Translations under genes and position numbers: made by a program
Notes under the pieces: generated by a model
What the model was told of the DNA's origin: nothing
The model's database searches: none
The model's input: the letters and a program-made list of their open reading frames with translations, nothing else
Assembly: GCA_947493035.1 (NCBI GenBank)
Contig: CANLOW010000001.1
Location: forward strand, 806,001-870,000
Reading direction: 5' to 3'
Length of the DNA: 64,000 bases
Source: an uncultured Aquimarina sp.
Lineage (GTDB): Bacteria; Bacteroidota; Bacteroidia; Flavobacteriales; Flavobacteriaceae
Shown: one piece after another, positions 25,490 to 34,675 of the stretch
How the letters are laid out: the number at the start of each line of letters is the position of its first letter
Position numbering within the stretch: position 1 is the first letter of the stretch

Positions 25490-27286
25490 TTAACCTTTAA
25501 CTAATTTGAGTAAGGTGTTGGAGTTATTTATTTTTAAGAAATAAACTCCATTAGAAAGAGATTCTAAATTCAACGTATTGTCAATTTTAGTATTGAATAA
25601 TAGTATCCCATTTATGTCATAAATAGAAGCTTTGATGTTAAGAAGGTTTTTAGTCTTGAAAATACCATTGTTAGATGGGTTGGGATAAAAAGTTGTAGAG
25701 CCTTTTTTCTGAAAGTTGACTTTTGATAAATTTTCTTCGTAACAAACCCAAGAAATATTGTCAATTACAATCCTGTTATTAGCATCATCGTCACTAAGCT
25801 CTATTACAAAATCTCCTTCAATGTTAATATTGTCGATCGTTCTAGTAATAACGGTTGTGTTGTTATATGGTATAGTTCCTACTACAGTATTATTAATTTT
25901 GATGTCAAGAGCTTCATTTGAACCTGAAAAAACTCGCATTACAGAAAGTGTAAGACTTTTGATACCTCCAGAAATAGTAGGAGATACAATTTTCCCTCGT
26001 ACTATTGGTGTGCCTCTTTCAGTGTCAATAGTAATGGCGCTGCTCTCATCAATATTAGTTAAATCAGTTCTTGCTTCAGTGGCTTTCCATAACCCTCCAG
26101 AATTCCCTACCCATTCTCTATTGGTATAGCTGCTATTTGCGTTAGGGATATTTTCGAAATTCTCAAAAGAACTATCATTGCAATTGATGTTTGATTCCTT
26201 TTTGGTAGTAGAAGCATTTGTAGCAATTGCAATAGATTTATTACCTGAAGTGTCTATTGATATCACACTAATATTGTATTGTTGATCAGGATTTAGATTG
26301 TATAAAGTTGCGTTTGTGGTAGGTACTATTTTATTAAATAATCCATCAATGCGTATTTCGTAATCACTAATGCCAATATTGTCTGTCGCGGCATCCCAAC
26401 TAAGACTAATAGAGTTGCTTGTGGTATTGGAGATGTTAAGATTCGAAATACTTGAAGGAGCTTCATTGTCTGGCGTTGTATTCCATATCATATTTGCATA
26501 TTCAGGATGATCAATAAAGGGGTTGGCGTTACCTTGATAATTATATGCGGCATTATTTCTAGCTCGCTCAATATCATCGACAGGATCTATATTATTGTGC
26601 CAATCTAAAAGTAGATTGATGGCCCATGTATTTAAAGCTTTGTTTTCACTTCCGTCAAACATAAACCAATTATAGGTGTCCATATTGTCTTCATAACGAG
26701 TGACAAAATATAATACAGCTCGAGCAATATCACCTTTAAATTCATCTATAGGTTCGAAAACAGTGCCAAAATATCCGGATGTTGCACTGCTTCCTGCTTT
26801 TGATCCATTTTGAGAGGTATAAGTGGCATTTGCTACTTTTCCAAATGCAAAATTGGATCTTCTATTATTGACATGTCCATCGGATGGAATAACATGATGC
26901 ACATCCGTTCGCATCGGTGTTTCTCTATTAAAAACAGATTGAGGTACTAAGTGTTCTCTGTTATAGCAATCATTCTCTTCGGTTTGATTACCGCATTGCC
27001 TATTGAAGTGGGTGTAGTTATAAGGGTCAATTCCTGAAGGAACCTCTGAATAAAAATCTAAAACAGTGCCGTCATTTTCGAAACTGGTGTCTGTATGGGT
27101 AGTTCTGTAGGCGGTATAGAGATCACTATAGCTTCTATCAATATGTCCTTGAGTGATAATTTTTTTTAATGCTGTTTTCAAGGGTAAGCCAGTTAATCCA
27201 TCAGCATTTTCATAGTAGTCAGAAGGAATTTGTGCATTCAGATAAAAGCAACATAAAATAAGTAGTGTAGTTGTGTAAGATTTCAT
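25490..27286 (-). CDS. Secreted endonuclease I-family nuclease with T9SS sorting domain
   Basis: 598 aa from the ATG at 27286 (a TTG six codons upstream is also open). Order: signal peptide (1-18, ending NAQ); endonuclease I domain (about 20-260) with NREHLVPQS and DVHHVIPSDGHVNNRRSN, the EndA/NucM active-site pattern; one fibronectin III domain (about 270-360); a jelly-roll-like region (about 370-510); and a type A T9SS C-terminal domain (about 530-598) starting FYPNPSNNG and ending in NGVYFLKI...LVKG. It is a T9SS cargo that degrades extracellular DNA, probably for phosphate or nitrogen supply. Confidence 0.9.
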   Translation of the reverse strand: MKSYTTTLLILCCFYLNAQIPSDYYENADGLTGLPLKTALKKIITQGHIDRSYSDLYTAYRTTHTDTSFENDGTVLDFYSEVPSGIDPYNYTHFNRQCGNQTEENDCYNREHLVPQSVFNRETPMRTDVHHVIPSDGHVNNRRSNFAFGKVANATYTSQNGSKAGSSATSGYFGTVFEPIDEFKGDIARAVLYFVTRYEDNMDTYNWFMFDGSENKALNTWAINLLLDWHNNIDPVDDIERARNNAAYNYQGNANPFIDHPEYANMIWNTTPDNEAPSSISNLNISNTTSNSISLSWDAATDNIGISDYEIRIDGLFNKIVPTTNATLYNLNPDQQYNISVISIDTSGNKSIAIATNASTTKKESNINCNDSSFENFENIPNANSSYTNREWVGNSGGLWKATEARTDLTNIDESSAITIDTERGTPIVRGKIVSPTISGGIKSLTLSVMRVFSGSNEALDIKINNTVVGTIPYNNTTVITRTIDNINIEGDFVIELSDDDANNRIVIDNISWVCYEENLSKVNFQKKGSTTFYPNPSNNGIFKTKNLLNIKASIYDINGILLFNTKIDNTLNLESLSNGVYFLKINNSNTLLKLVKG

Positions 27287-27345
27287 TTTCAAAGTTATAG
27301 GCAAGCAAATTACTTTGAAGAGGAAATAGTAGACTTAAGTAGGTG

Positions 27346-28398
27346 TTAATTTATCTTTAAGTAATGAGATATTCTTGAAAGGATATGTTCTATATTTATT
27401 GAAATCGAAGCGTTTTCATAACCTTCAGGAAATTTGTTTCCATAAATAGATGTAGGAATTTGTGGAAACTTATTAAGATCAGGTATCAATGAATTCTCAG
27501 AGGGTTGCGAAAAAGGTGTGAATCCAGCAAAAGGATGTGTTACTCCCCAAATGGTAATTACGGGAACTCCAAACATAGCTGCCAGATGACCGTTACCGCT
27601 ATCCATTGAAAGCATTAGATCTAGATTAGAAATAAGTGCTAATTCTTCTGAAAAAGAAATTTGTCCAGCAATATTTGTGACATTAGAAAAATGGAGAGCA
27701 GTTTCTTCTAAGATTTCAATCTCTTTTTTTCCTCCACCAAACAAAAAAATATGACAATTATCTCTAGAATTTAACTCCCTAATAATTGCTTCAATCTTTT
27801 CATAAGGGTAAATTTTGCCTAGGTGTTGGGCAAATGGAGCAATTCCAATCCATTTTTTTGTATCTTGAGTAGAAAATTTTCGAATGTTTGGCGTCAGTGG
27901 TCTTTTGGGTAAAATAGCTGTCGGTTGCAGATTGATCTTAAAACCTAGTTGAGTCAATGTGTCTGTATAACGCTGATGACTTGTTTTTAAAGGTTTGAAG
28001 ATTTTATTTTTGACACGTGTTAATGATTTCTTTTCCTCCCTTCCTTTGTCGATTTGTGCGAAAGGAATATTTGAAAAGCGAAGAAGTTGTTTTAAAGTAT
28101 TCGTTCGAAGTACTCCGTGAAAATCAGCTATAGCATCTATACCCAAGCTTTTTATTTCATTAGAAAGCTTTCTTAGTCCCAAAATACCTTTATGCTTTCC
28201 TTTTTTGTCTAGTCCTATTACTGATACATTAGGAATCGTTTCAAAAAAAGGAGAAAAAAAAGAATTGGTTAAGACGGTAATTTTTAAATTAGGATATTCA
28301 TTAGTAAGTGCGATGATAGGGTGGACTGTCATTGCAACATCACCCATTGCTGAAGAACGGATGATAAGTAAGTGTTTAATTATTGTGGATTTTTCCAA
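27346..28398 (-). CDS. Glycosyltransferase family 9 (heptosyltransferase-like)
   Basis: About 350 aa from the TTG at 28398, giving MEKSTIIKHLLIIRSSAMGDVAM. The frame is open up to 28485, but the added residues (EEILKQIQNDG...) are read from a REP-like palindrome and are not believable protein. The N-terminal RSSAMGDVAMTVHP and the C-terminal GQISFSEELALISNLDLMLSMDSGNGHLAAMFGVPVITIWG segments define GT9, which includes LPS heptosyltransferases. It transfers a sugar in LPS or surface glycan synthesis. A DUF4254 gene precedes it, a frequent pairing. Confidence 0.87.
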   Translation of the reverse strand: MEKSTIIKHLLIIRSSAMGDVAMTVHPIIALTNEYPNLKITVLTNSFFSPFFETIPNVSVIGLDKKGKHKGILGLRKLSNEIKSLGIDAIADFHGVLRTNTLKQLLRFSNIPFAQIDKGREEKKSLTRVKNKIFKPLKTSHQRYTDTLTQLGFKINLQPTAILPKRPLTPNIRKFSTQDTKKWIGIAPFAQHLGKIYPYEKIEAIIRELNSRDNCHIFLFGGGKKEIEILEETALHFSNVTNIAGQISFSEELALISNLDLMLSMDSGNGHLAAMFGVPVITIWGVTHPFAGFTPFSQPSENSLIPDLNKFPQIPTSIYGNKFPEGYENASISINIEHILSRISHYLKIN

Positions 28399-28419
28399 AA
28401 TGACAGCATCTAAGTTACC

Positions 28420-28450
28420 GTCATTCTGAATTTGTTTCAGAATCTCCTCA
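28420..28450 (+). repeat. REP-like palindrome, copy 1
   Basis: GTCA, then a hairpin ATTCTGAA/TTCAGAAT with a TTTG loop, then TCTCCTCA. It forms an inverted pair with the copy at 28467-28497. Confidence 0.75.
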
Positions 28451-28466
28451 CTAGTCAGCAAGCTTA

Positions 28467-28497
28467 TGATGAGACCCAGAAACAAATTCAGGGTGAC
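28467..28497 (-). repeat. REP-like palindrome, copy 2 (inverted)
   Basis: On the minus strand: GTCA, hairpin ACCCTGAA/TTCTGGGT, then TCTCATCA. Compared with copy 1, the stem bases TT/AA are changed to CC/GG on both sides, which keeps the pairing. Confidence 0.75.
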
Positions 28498-28517
28498 GTA
28501 ATTTTGTTAGTATAAAA

Positions 28518-29126
28518 TTACTTCTGAGCCCTTAATACAGGATTCAATTCATCATCATTGTACATTTTCATCTGCTTATAGACTTTCATGTATTTATCTC
28601 CAGCTTCAATATCTCCCAATAGTTGTTCAATTGCAGTAGATAAGTCAACGCGTTGTTCTAATAATATATCTAACTTTTTTTGACATGCAGTTCTATGAGT
28701 ATCTGAAGCGTCTGTTCGTGTAGCTTCTTCATTCATATGATAAATTTTCAATGCTAAAATTGAAAGACGGTCAAAAGCCCAAGCAGGACTTTCCGAATTG
28801 ATAGTAGCAGCCCCCTTAGGGCTTACTTCTTTAAATTTTTCTAAAAAATAGCCATCCAAATATTCAACCATATCTGTACGCTCTTGGTTAGAAGCATCGA
28901 TCTTACGTTTTAGTGTCAATGCAGCTACAGGATCAATTTGAGGATCACGAATAATATCTTCAAAATGCCATTGTACAGTATCAATCCAACATTTTTTGTA
29001 AAGTAAGTGATTCCAAAGGTCAGTATCACTAGAATATGGGTTTTCAAAAGCTTGATCGACGCTATCGATAACGTGATATTTTTTTATAACCTCTTGAAAT
29101 AATGTATTTGCGTTTTCAGTAATCAT
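28518..29126 (-). CDS. DUF4254 family protein
   Basis: 202-aa cytoplasmic, mostly helical protein matching the DUF4254 family that commonly accompanies GT9 glycosyltransferases in Bacteroidota. Recognisable segments are LWNHLLYKKCWIDTVQWHFEDIIRDP, SPAWAFDRLSILALKIYHM and the C-terminal LGDIEAGDKYMKVYKQMKMYND. It is first in a two-gene unit with the GT9 gene; a pair of REP-like palindromes lies between them. The biochemical role is unknown; a part in surface glycan synthesis is inferred from context. Confidence 0.85.
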   Translation of the reverse strand: MITENANTLFQEVIKKYHVIDSVDQAFENPYSSDTDLWNHLLYKKCWIDTVQWHFEDIIRDPQIDPVAALTLKRKIDASNQERTDMVEYLDGYFLEKFKEVSPKGAATINSESPAWAFDRLSILALKIYHMNEEATRTDASDTHRTACQKKLDILLEQRVDLSTAIEQLLGDIEAGDKYMKVYKQMKMYNDDELNPVLRAQK

Positions 29127-29213
29127 GATCGAAATAAATAGTTATTAAGTTTGGTTACATTACTTTGAGAAATCTTTTCAGCTCAATAGCAAAAACCAAT
29201 AACAATACAATCG

Positions 29214-29221
29214 CAAATATA
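29214..29221 (-). promoter_or_regulatory. Candidate -7 box of the DUF4254-GT9 unit
   Basis: Minus strand TATATTTG, exact TAnnTTTG match, followed by CG. The start point would be near 29207, about 80 bases before the DUF4254 ATG. Confidence 0.45.
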
Positions 29222-29271
29222 ACTTTTTTGCAAGCAACCTTGAATTCTATGTAATAAATCATCGTCAAGGC

Positions 29272-29302
29272 TTGTTTAGGCAAAACTTGTGAATTACTTT
29301 TG
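29272..29302 (+). promoter_or_regulatory. Promoter of the small membrane protein gene
   Basis: TTG (29272-29274), 20 bases, then TACTTTTG (29295-29302): full match to the Bacteroidota promoter rule. The start point near 29308 gives a leader of only about 13 bases. Confidence 0.55.
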
Positions 29303-29320
29303 TAGCATAATAAGAAAATC

Positions 29321-29581
29321 ATGGCTTTAAAAGATATTTGGGAAGGTATTGCGTATTTAGTTGAGGACATTGCGTTTTTACCATTAGATTTTTTAAGAGA
29401 TTTAGAATTGGAAAGCTGGTTTGGAGCAAACTTCTTGAACTGGTTCTTTATGCTCATAGGTTTTGTTGCTTTTGTATATTGGATGAAGCAATTGAAATCT
29501 TTTAATGATAATAATGAAGAGAATCGAAAAGTAGTCTCACATTCTTTCTTGGCGGAAAACGTTCAAGGAGACGATAAGTAG
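29321..29581 (+). CDS. Small single-helix membrane protein
   Basis: 86 aa. An amphipathic N-terminal half (LKDIWEGIAYLVEDIAFLPLDFLRDLELESWFGANF) is followed by one membrane helix (about 40-58, WFFMLIGFVAFVYWM) and a polar, acidic tail. It resembles an uncharacterised flavobacterial family (DUF6341 from memory). It is monocistronic, with its own promoter and terminator, and divergent from the DUF4254 gene. Function unknown. Confidence 0.75.
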   Translation: MALKDIWEGIAYLVEDIAFLPLDFLRDLELESWFGANFLNWFFMLIGFVAFVYWMKQLKSFNDNNEENRKVVSHSFLAENVQGDDK

Positions 29582-29608
29582 TTGCTTTTTGACATCACGA
29601 TATTTTAG

Positions 29609-29640
29609 AACCTTCACTTATGATTAAGTGGAGGTTTTTT
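29609..29640 (+). terminator. Intrinsic terminator
   Basis: 12-bp stem AACCTTCACTTA/TAAGTGGAGGTT (one G-T pair) with a TGAT loop and a run of T. Confidence 0.88.
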
Positions 29641-29693
29641 GTTTTTTATACAAGACGTTGTTTTTAGTATTTTCGAGAAGCATAAAAAGTGTT

Positions 29694-30209
29694 ATGAAAA
29701 AATTAAGATTACTATTTATTATAATTTCAGGATGTTTAATCGTGAGTTGTAAAAATGATAGCTCTAGGAGAGTAGAAAATGAAGGAGAAGATAAAAGTTT
29801 GATTACCACTGGAACTGGAGGGGCTGAATTTTTAGTTGGTAATTGGAAGTTAACAAACTATAGGGCTGATGAAGGTGGTGGAATTAAGGTGTTTATAGAT
29901 GATTGTGAACAAGAAAGTACATTGCATATTACGTTAGATAATTACAAACTAGTTCCATTTTTTGAAGGAGGCGATCATGGAGCTTGTGCTGAGGGGTTGA
30001 TAAATAAAGGGGAACATACGGTATTGGATAACCGTATAAGCTTTAATGGGAAGTTTACTTTGTTTAGTTTTACCGAGAATGTAACTTTTACAGCAAATGA
30101 AAACAGCCTTGTTTTAGTTTCAGTTCATAATACTTCTTCAAAAAATGCAGTAGCGGCGGCTGAGAGTTCGATATTTATAGAAGAATATACCTTTACTAGA
30201 GTTAAATAA
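29694..30209 (+). CDS. Lipocalin-like lipoprotein
   Basis: 171 aa from the ATG at 29694, which gives the signal peptide MKKLRLLFIIISGCLIVSC with lipidated Cys19; the frame is open 22 codons further up but that stretch lies over the preceding terminator. After a 25-residue linker comes LVGNWKLTNYRADEGGG and a beta-strand-rich body of about 130 residues, the pattern of bacterial lipocalin-like domains that bind small hydrophobic molecules. Two cysteines in the body may form a disulfide. Ligand unknown. Confidence 0.72.
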   Translation: MKKLRLLFIIISGCLIVSCKNDSSRRVENEGEDKSLITTGTGGAEFLVGNWKLTNYRADEGGGIKVFIDDCEQESTLHITLDNYKLVPFFEGGDHGACAEGLINKGEHTVLDNRISFNGKFTLFSFTENVTFTANENSLVLVSVHNTSSKNAVAAAESSIFIEEYTFTRVK

Positions 30210-30276
30210 TCCCTTACATAAGTAATTTACTTTTAGCAGTTGTTTTTTCATGCTGTATTTTCTTCTAATTAACGAA

Positions 30277-31056
30277 CTAATTAATACTAAAGAGATCCCG
30301 ATCATTTAAGAAAGGAAATCGATCTCTAGTTTGAGTAACTTCTTTTTTGAATAAAGTAACTTTCAATAGTGCTTCTTTTTCTGAAATTTCTGTCACAGTA
30401 TTTCCTAAAGGGTCGATAGTAATAGAGTGTCCAATATAGTTAAGTTGATTTTCATCTTTTCCAACTCTATTAACCCCTAAAACATAACATTGATTTTCAA
30501 TCGCTCTAGCCTTCAGTAACGTGTCCCATGCACTTACTCTTTTATCAGGCCAATTGGCTACACAAACCAGTAAATCGTAGTCTTCTACATTTCGTATGGC
30601 AACAGGGAAACGTAAATCATAGCAGATGATAGGTTTTATTTTCCAGCCATTTATATCAAAAATCTTAATTTCATTTCCCGAAGTAAAGAAACGATTTTCA
30701 CCACCATAAGCGAATAAATGCTTCTTGTCATAATATTGAATAGTTCCATTAGGGTTAACTAATAGCATTCGGTTGTAAGCATTAGAATCTTCTTTGATCA
30801 TGATACTGCCCATTAAGTGAGCACCTGTTTGATCTGCCATTTTCTCCATCCATTTTACCGTACGCCCAGTCATGGTTTCGGCTAAGTGCGTGTCAAAACA
30901 AAATCCTGTAGAAAATAACTCGGGTAGAACAATTAAATCAACGTTTTTAGTGTCAGTTATTTTCGATGCAATGTGCACTAAATTTTGATCAGGTTGTTGC
31001 CATAACAGATCTATCTGTAGCAATAAGCAAGAGAGTGTTTCAGAGACATTTTTCAT
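30277..31056 (-). CDS. Carbon-nitrogen hydrolase, omega-amidase (YafV/NIT2-like)
   Basis: 259-aa nitrilase-superfamily enzyme. The Glu-Lys-Cys triad is visible: E46 in LPELF, K112 in DKKHLF and C145 in IICYDLRFP. The AYGGENRFFTSG segment is typical of the omega-amidase branch, which turns alpha-ketoglutaramate or alpha-ketosuccinamate into keto acids and ammonia, a repair step for transaminase by-products. It stands alone, convergent with the lipocalin-like gene and divergent from ileS. Branch assignment is fairly sure; substrate is from family knowledge. Confidence 0.88.
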   Translation of the reverse strand: MKNVSETLSCLLLQIDLLWQQPDQNLVHIASKITDTKNVDLIVLPELFSTGFCFDTHLAETMTGRTVKWMEKMADQTGAHLMGSIMIKEDSNAYNRMLLVNPNGTIQYYDKKHLFAYGGENRFFTSGNEIKIFDINGWKIKPIICYDLRFPVAIRNVEDYDLLVCVANWPDKRVSAWDTLLKARAIENQCYVLGVNRVGKDENQLNYIGHSITIDPLGNTVTEISEKEALLKVTLFKKEVTQTRDRFPFLNDRDLFSIN

Positions 31057-31137
31057 GAATATTGTTTAGGAATAATTAAGTTACATAAATTCAGGCACTG
31101 CTTATGATTGAAGGGTAAAGATTTTTTAAAAAATGCC

Positions 31138-31145
31138 TATTTTCG
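31138..31145 (+). promoter_or_regulatory. ileS: Weak candidate -7 box of ileS
   Basis: TATTTTCG differs from TAnnTTTG at one base and is followed by CAC. It would give a leader of about 110 bases before the ileS ATG. Confidence 0.25.
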
Positions 31146-31264
31146 CACATTAAAAGTAAATTGCCTTGGGATAAGTCCTTGAGGTATTTACAAGAGACAA
31201 AATTTTGATTTCAAGGTAAGCCTAGGTGTTAAACCCTTTGGCAGTGCCAATAAAGCCATTACAC

Positions 31265-34200
31265 ATGAGCACTAAGTTTGCAAGTTATAAGGGGTTAGAT
31301 TTACCTAAAGTAGCAGAGGATATATTAGATTTTTGGAAAGCGGAGCAAATTTTTGAAAAAAGTATAGAAACTCGTGAAGGGCACGAACCTTTTGTGTTTT
31401 TCGAAGGGCCACCTTCGGCAAACGGAATGCCTGGTATTCACCACGTAATGGCACGTGCTATTAAAGATATTTTTTGTCGTTATAAAACCCAAAAAGGATT
31501 CCAAGTAAAGCGTAAAGCAGGTTGGGATACTCATGGATTACCGGTAGAATTAGGTGTTGAAAAGCAGCTTGGGATCACGAAAGAAGATATTGGTAAGAAA
31601 ATTACCATTGAAGAATACAACCAAGCATGTCGCGAAGCGGTAATGAAGTATACCGATGTTTGGAATGATCTTACTGAAAAGATAGGGTATTGGGTAGATA
31701 TGGAAGACCCATATATTACATACAAACCTAAATACATGGAGTCGGTTTGGTGGTTGCTAAGTGAGTTGTATAAAAAAGACTTGATCTATAAAGGATATAC
31801 GATCCAGCCTTATTCTCCAAAAGCAGGGACAGGATTAAGTTCTCATGAATTAAATCAGCCAGGAACGTATCAAGATGTTACAGATACTACAATTGTAGCT
31901 CAGTTTAAAGCTGTTGCCGATTCGCTTCCTGCATTTTTAAATAGATTTGGAACGATTCATTTCTTGGCTTGGACGACTACTCCTTGGACACTTCCAAGTA
32001 ATACGGCGTTGACTGTTGGTCCAAAGATTGATTATATATTAGTCGAGACTTACAATCAATATACTTTCGAGCCAATAAAAGTAATTTTAGCTAAAAACTT
32101 AGTAGGAAAACAATTCGCTGGAAAAAAATTCCAACAAGTTGAAGAAGCATCAGCAATAGAAGCATACAAAGAAGGCGATAAGGTAATTCCTTATTTGATT
32201 TTGACAGAATGTAAAGGAGCTGATTTAGCTGAAATAAGATACGAGCAGTTATTAGATTATACCTTGCCTGCTAATAACCCTGAAAATGCATTCAGAGTTA
32301 TTTTAGGAGATTTCGTTACTACGGAAGATGGAACAGGTATTGTGCATACCGCGCCTACTTTTGGTGCAGATGATGCTTTGGTAGCGAAACAGGCTACACC
32401 AGAAGTACCACCGATGTTGGTGAAAGATGCCAATGATAATTTGGTGCCATTAGTAGACCTTCAAGGAAAGTTTACTTCTCATATGGGAGAATTTGCTGGT
32501 AAGTATGTGAAAAATGCATACTATAATGAAGGAGAGGCTCCAGAGAAATCAGTTGATGTAGAAATCGCTATTAAGCTTAAGATAGAAAATAAAGCATTTA
32601 AGGTAGAGAAGTATGTGCACAGTTATCCAAACTGTTGGCGTACCGATAAACCTATATTATATTACCCATTAGATTCATGGTTTATAAAAGTGACGGATGT
32701 TAAAAACCGTATGCATGAATTGAATTTGGGGATCAATTGGAAGCCAAAAGCGACTGGAGAAGGGCGTTTTGGAAATTGGTTAGCCAATGCTAATGACTGG
32801 AACTTATCGCGTTCTCGTTATTGGGGAATTCCATTACCGATTTGGCGCACGGAAGATAAAACCGAAGAAATTTGCATAGGTTCAGTAGCTGAATTAAAGA
32901 AGGAAATTTCTAAAGCATTAGCTGCGGGAGTAATGACTACAGATCCTTTCGTAGATTTTGAGGCAGGAGATATGTCCGAAGACAATTATGCAAAGATCGA
33001 TTTGCATAAAAATATTGTAGACGAAATTACATTGGTTTCACCTTCAGGTCAACCCATGAAACGAGAAAGTGATTTGATCGATGTTTGGTTCGACAGTGGT
33101 TCGATGCCTGTAGCACAATGGCATTATCCTTTTGAGAATAAAGAGAAAGTTGAAGCAGGTGATCGCAAAGCAGATTTTATTGCAGAGGGAGTAGATCAGA
33201 CACGTGGATGGTTTTATACACTACATGCCATAGCGACTATGATTTTTGATGATGTAGCCTACAAAAACGTAGTATCTAATGGATTGGTTTTGGATAAGAA
33301 CGGTCAGAAAATGTCTAAGCGTTTAGGGAATGCTGTAGATCCATTTTCGACTTTAGATAAATTTGGACCCGATGCTACGCGTTGGTATATGATTAGTAAT
33401 GCAAATCCTTGGGATAATTTGAAATTTGATCTAGAAGGAATTGCCGAAGTGCGTCGTAAGTTCTTTGGAACGCTTTACAATACGTATTCATTCTTTTCAT
33501 TATATGCTAATATCGATGGATTTAATTATAGTGAAGCTGAAATTCCTTTAGAAGAGCGTCCAGAAATCGATCAGTGGATTTTAAGTGAATTAAATACATT
33601 GATTTCAAAGGTTGATGTTTTTTATGCAGAATATGAACCGACTAAAGCAACTCGTGCTATTTCAGACTTTGTACAAGAAAACTTGAGTAACTGGTACGTG
33701 CGTTTATGTCGTCGTCGTTTTTGGAAAGGGGAATATGCTCAAGATAAAATTTCTGCATATCAAACCTTATATACCTGTATGTTAACGGTTACGAAATTAG
33801 GAGCTCCTGTAGCGCCATTTTATATGGATCGTTTGTATAAAGATTTAGTGGCTACAACAGGAATTGAAAGTTTCGAAAGTGTGCATTTGGCTGAATTTCC
33901 AAAAGCAATTTCTGCTTATGTAAATGAAAGCTTAGAGCAAAAAATGCAGAAGGCACAATTGGTATCTTCATTGGTGCTTTCATTGCGTCAAAAGGAGAAA
34001 ATCAAAGTGCGTCAGCCATTACAACGTATTATGATTCCGGTACTGAATGAAAGAGAGAGACAAGAAATTGAAGCGGTAGCAGATTTAATAAAAAGTGAGG
34101 TAAACGTTAAAGATATTGAGCTTTTAGATGATGCTTCTGGTATTTTAGTCAAGCAAATCAAACCAAACTTTAAGGCATTAGGCCCTCGATTTGGGAAGGA

Positions 34201-34669
34201 TATGAAATTGATTGCGAATGAAATACAAAAGTTCGATCAAGATCAGATTAATGCTTTAGAACGAAGCGGAGAATACCCTTTAGAAATTAACGAGAAAAGT
34301 ATTACATTGCAGCTGAGCGATGTAGTGATTTCGTCTCAAGATATAGAAGGCTGGTTAGTGGCTAATGCTAGTGGAATGACAGTAGCACTTGATGTGACGT
34401 TAACACCAGTATTGAAAAATGAAGGTGTTGCAAGAGAGCTTGTAAATCGTATTCAAAATATCCGTAAGGATAGCGATTTTGAAGTAACAGATAATATTAA
34501 AGTTACTTTCGAAAACAACACTGAAGTAGAATTAGCCGTAGCAGAAAATGCAGACTATATCAAAGCAGAGACGTTGGCAACTAGCATCGGTTTTGAAGGA
34601 GAATTAAATGAAGGAATTGAAATAGAATTTGATGAATTAAAAACAAAGATTAATATTCAAAAAATATAG
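31265..34669 (+). CDS. ileS: Isoleucyl-tRNA synthetase
   Basis: 1134 aa from the ATG at 31265 (GTG 13 codons upstream is also open; MSTKFASYKGLDLPKVAEDILDFW is the usual start). Class I signature PPSANGMPGIHH is at 49-60 and KMSKR at 682-686; the editing domain lies between. The length is that of the long, eukaryote-like IleRS branch common in Bacteroidota, different from the 940-aa E. coli type. It charges tRNA-Ile and edits valine. A DksA-like gene and lspA follow. Confidence 0.97.
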   Translation: MSTKFASYKGLDLPKVAEDILDFWKAEQIFEKSIETREGHEPFVFFEGPPSANGMPGIHHVMARAIKDIFCRYKTQKGFQVKRKAGWDTHGLPVELGVEKQLGITKEDIGKKITIEEYNQACREAVMKYTDVWNDLTEKIGYWVDMEDPYITYKPKYMESVWWLLSELYKKDLIYKGYTIQPYSPKAGTGLSSHELNQPGTYQDVTDTTIVAQFKAVADSLPAFLNRFGTIHFLAWTTTPWTLPSNTALTVGPKIDYILVETYNQYTFEPIKVILAKNLVGKQFAGKKFQQVEEASAIEAYKEGDKVIPYLILTECKGADLAEIRYEQLLDYTLPANNPENAFRVILGDFVTTEDGTGIVHTAPTFGADDALVAKQATPEVPPMLVKDANDNLVPLVDLQGKFTSHMGEFAGKYVKNAYYNEGEAPEKSVDVEIAIKLKIENKAFKVEKYVHSYPNCWRTDKPILYYPLDSWFIKVTDVKNRMHELNLGINWKPKATGEGRFGNWLANANDWNLSRSRYWGIPLPIWRTEDKTEEICIGSVAELKKEISKALAAGVMTTDPFVDFEAGDMSEDNYAKIDLHKNIVDEITLVSPSGQPMKRESDLIDVWFDSGSMPVAQWHYPFENKEKVEAGDRKADFIAEGVDQTRGWFYTLHAIATMIFDDVAYKNVVSNGLVLDKNGQKMSKRLGNAVDPFSTLDKFGPDATRWYMISNANPWDNLKFDLEGIAEVRRKFFGTLYNTYSFFSLYANIDGFNYSEAEIPLEERPEIDQWILSELNTLISKVDVFYAEYEPTKATRAISDFVQENLSNWYVRLCRRRFWKGEYAQDKISAYQTLYTCMLTVTKLGAPVAPFYMDRLYKDLVATTGIESFESVHLAEFPKAISAYVNESLEQKMQKAQLVSSLVLSLRQKEKIKVRQPLQRIMIPVLNERERQEIEAVADLIKSEVNVKDIELLDDASGILVKQIKPNFKALGPRFGKDMKLIANEIQKFDQDQINALERSGEYPLEINEKSITLQLSDVVISSQDIEGWLVANASGMTVALDVTLTPVLKNEGVARELVNRIQNIRKDSDFEVTDNIKVTFENNTEVELAVAENADYIKAETLATSIGFEGELNEGIEIEFDELKTKINIQKI

Positions 34670-34675
34670 AATACT

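Noticed and set aside
25758..26129. Open frame of 123 codons on the plus strand
   Set aside because: It lies antisense inside the endonuclease gene, which has clear domains; the protein has no recognisable features.
27287..27304. Upstream TTG start for the endonuclease (adds MPITLK)
   Set aside because: The ATG at 27286 gives a normal signal peptide; the extra residues would weaken it.
29155..29457. 100-codon minus-strand frame
   Set aside because: It covers the promoter and first half of the 86-aa membrane protein gene and the divergent promoters; composition is not protein-like.
31161..31264. Possible T-box or structured leader of ileS
   Set aside because: There is a weak inverted pair (TTGCCTTG and CAAGGTAA) but no T-box sequence, specifier loop or terminator; T-boxes are not expected in this phylum.
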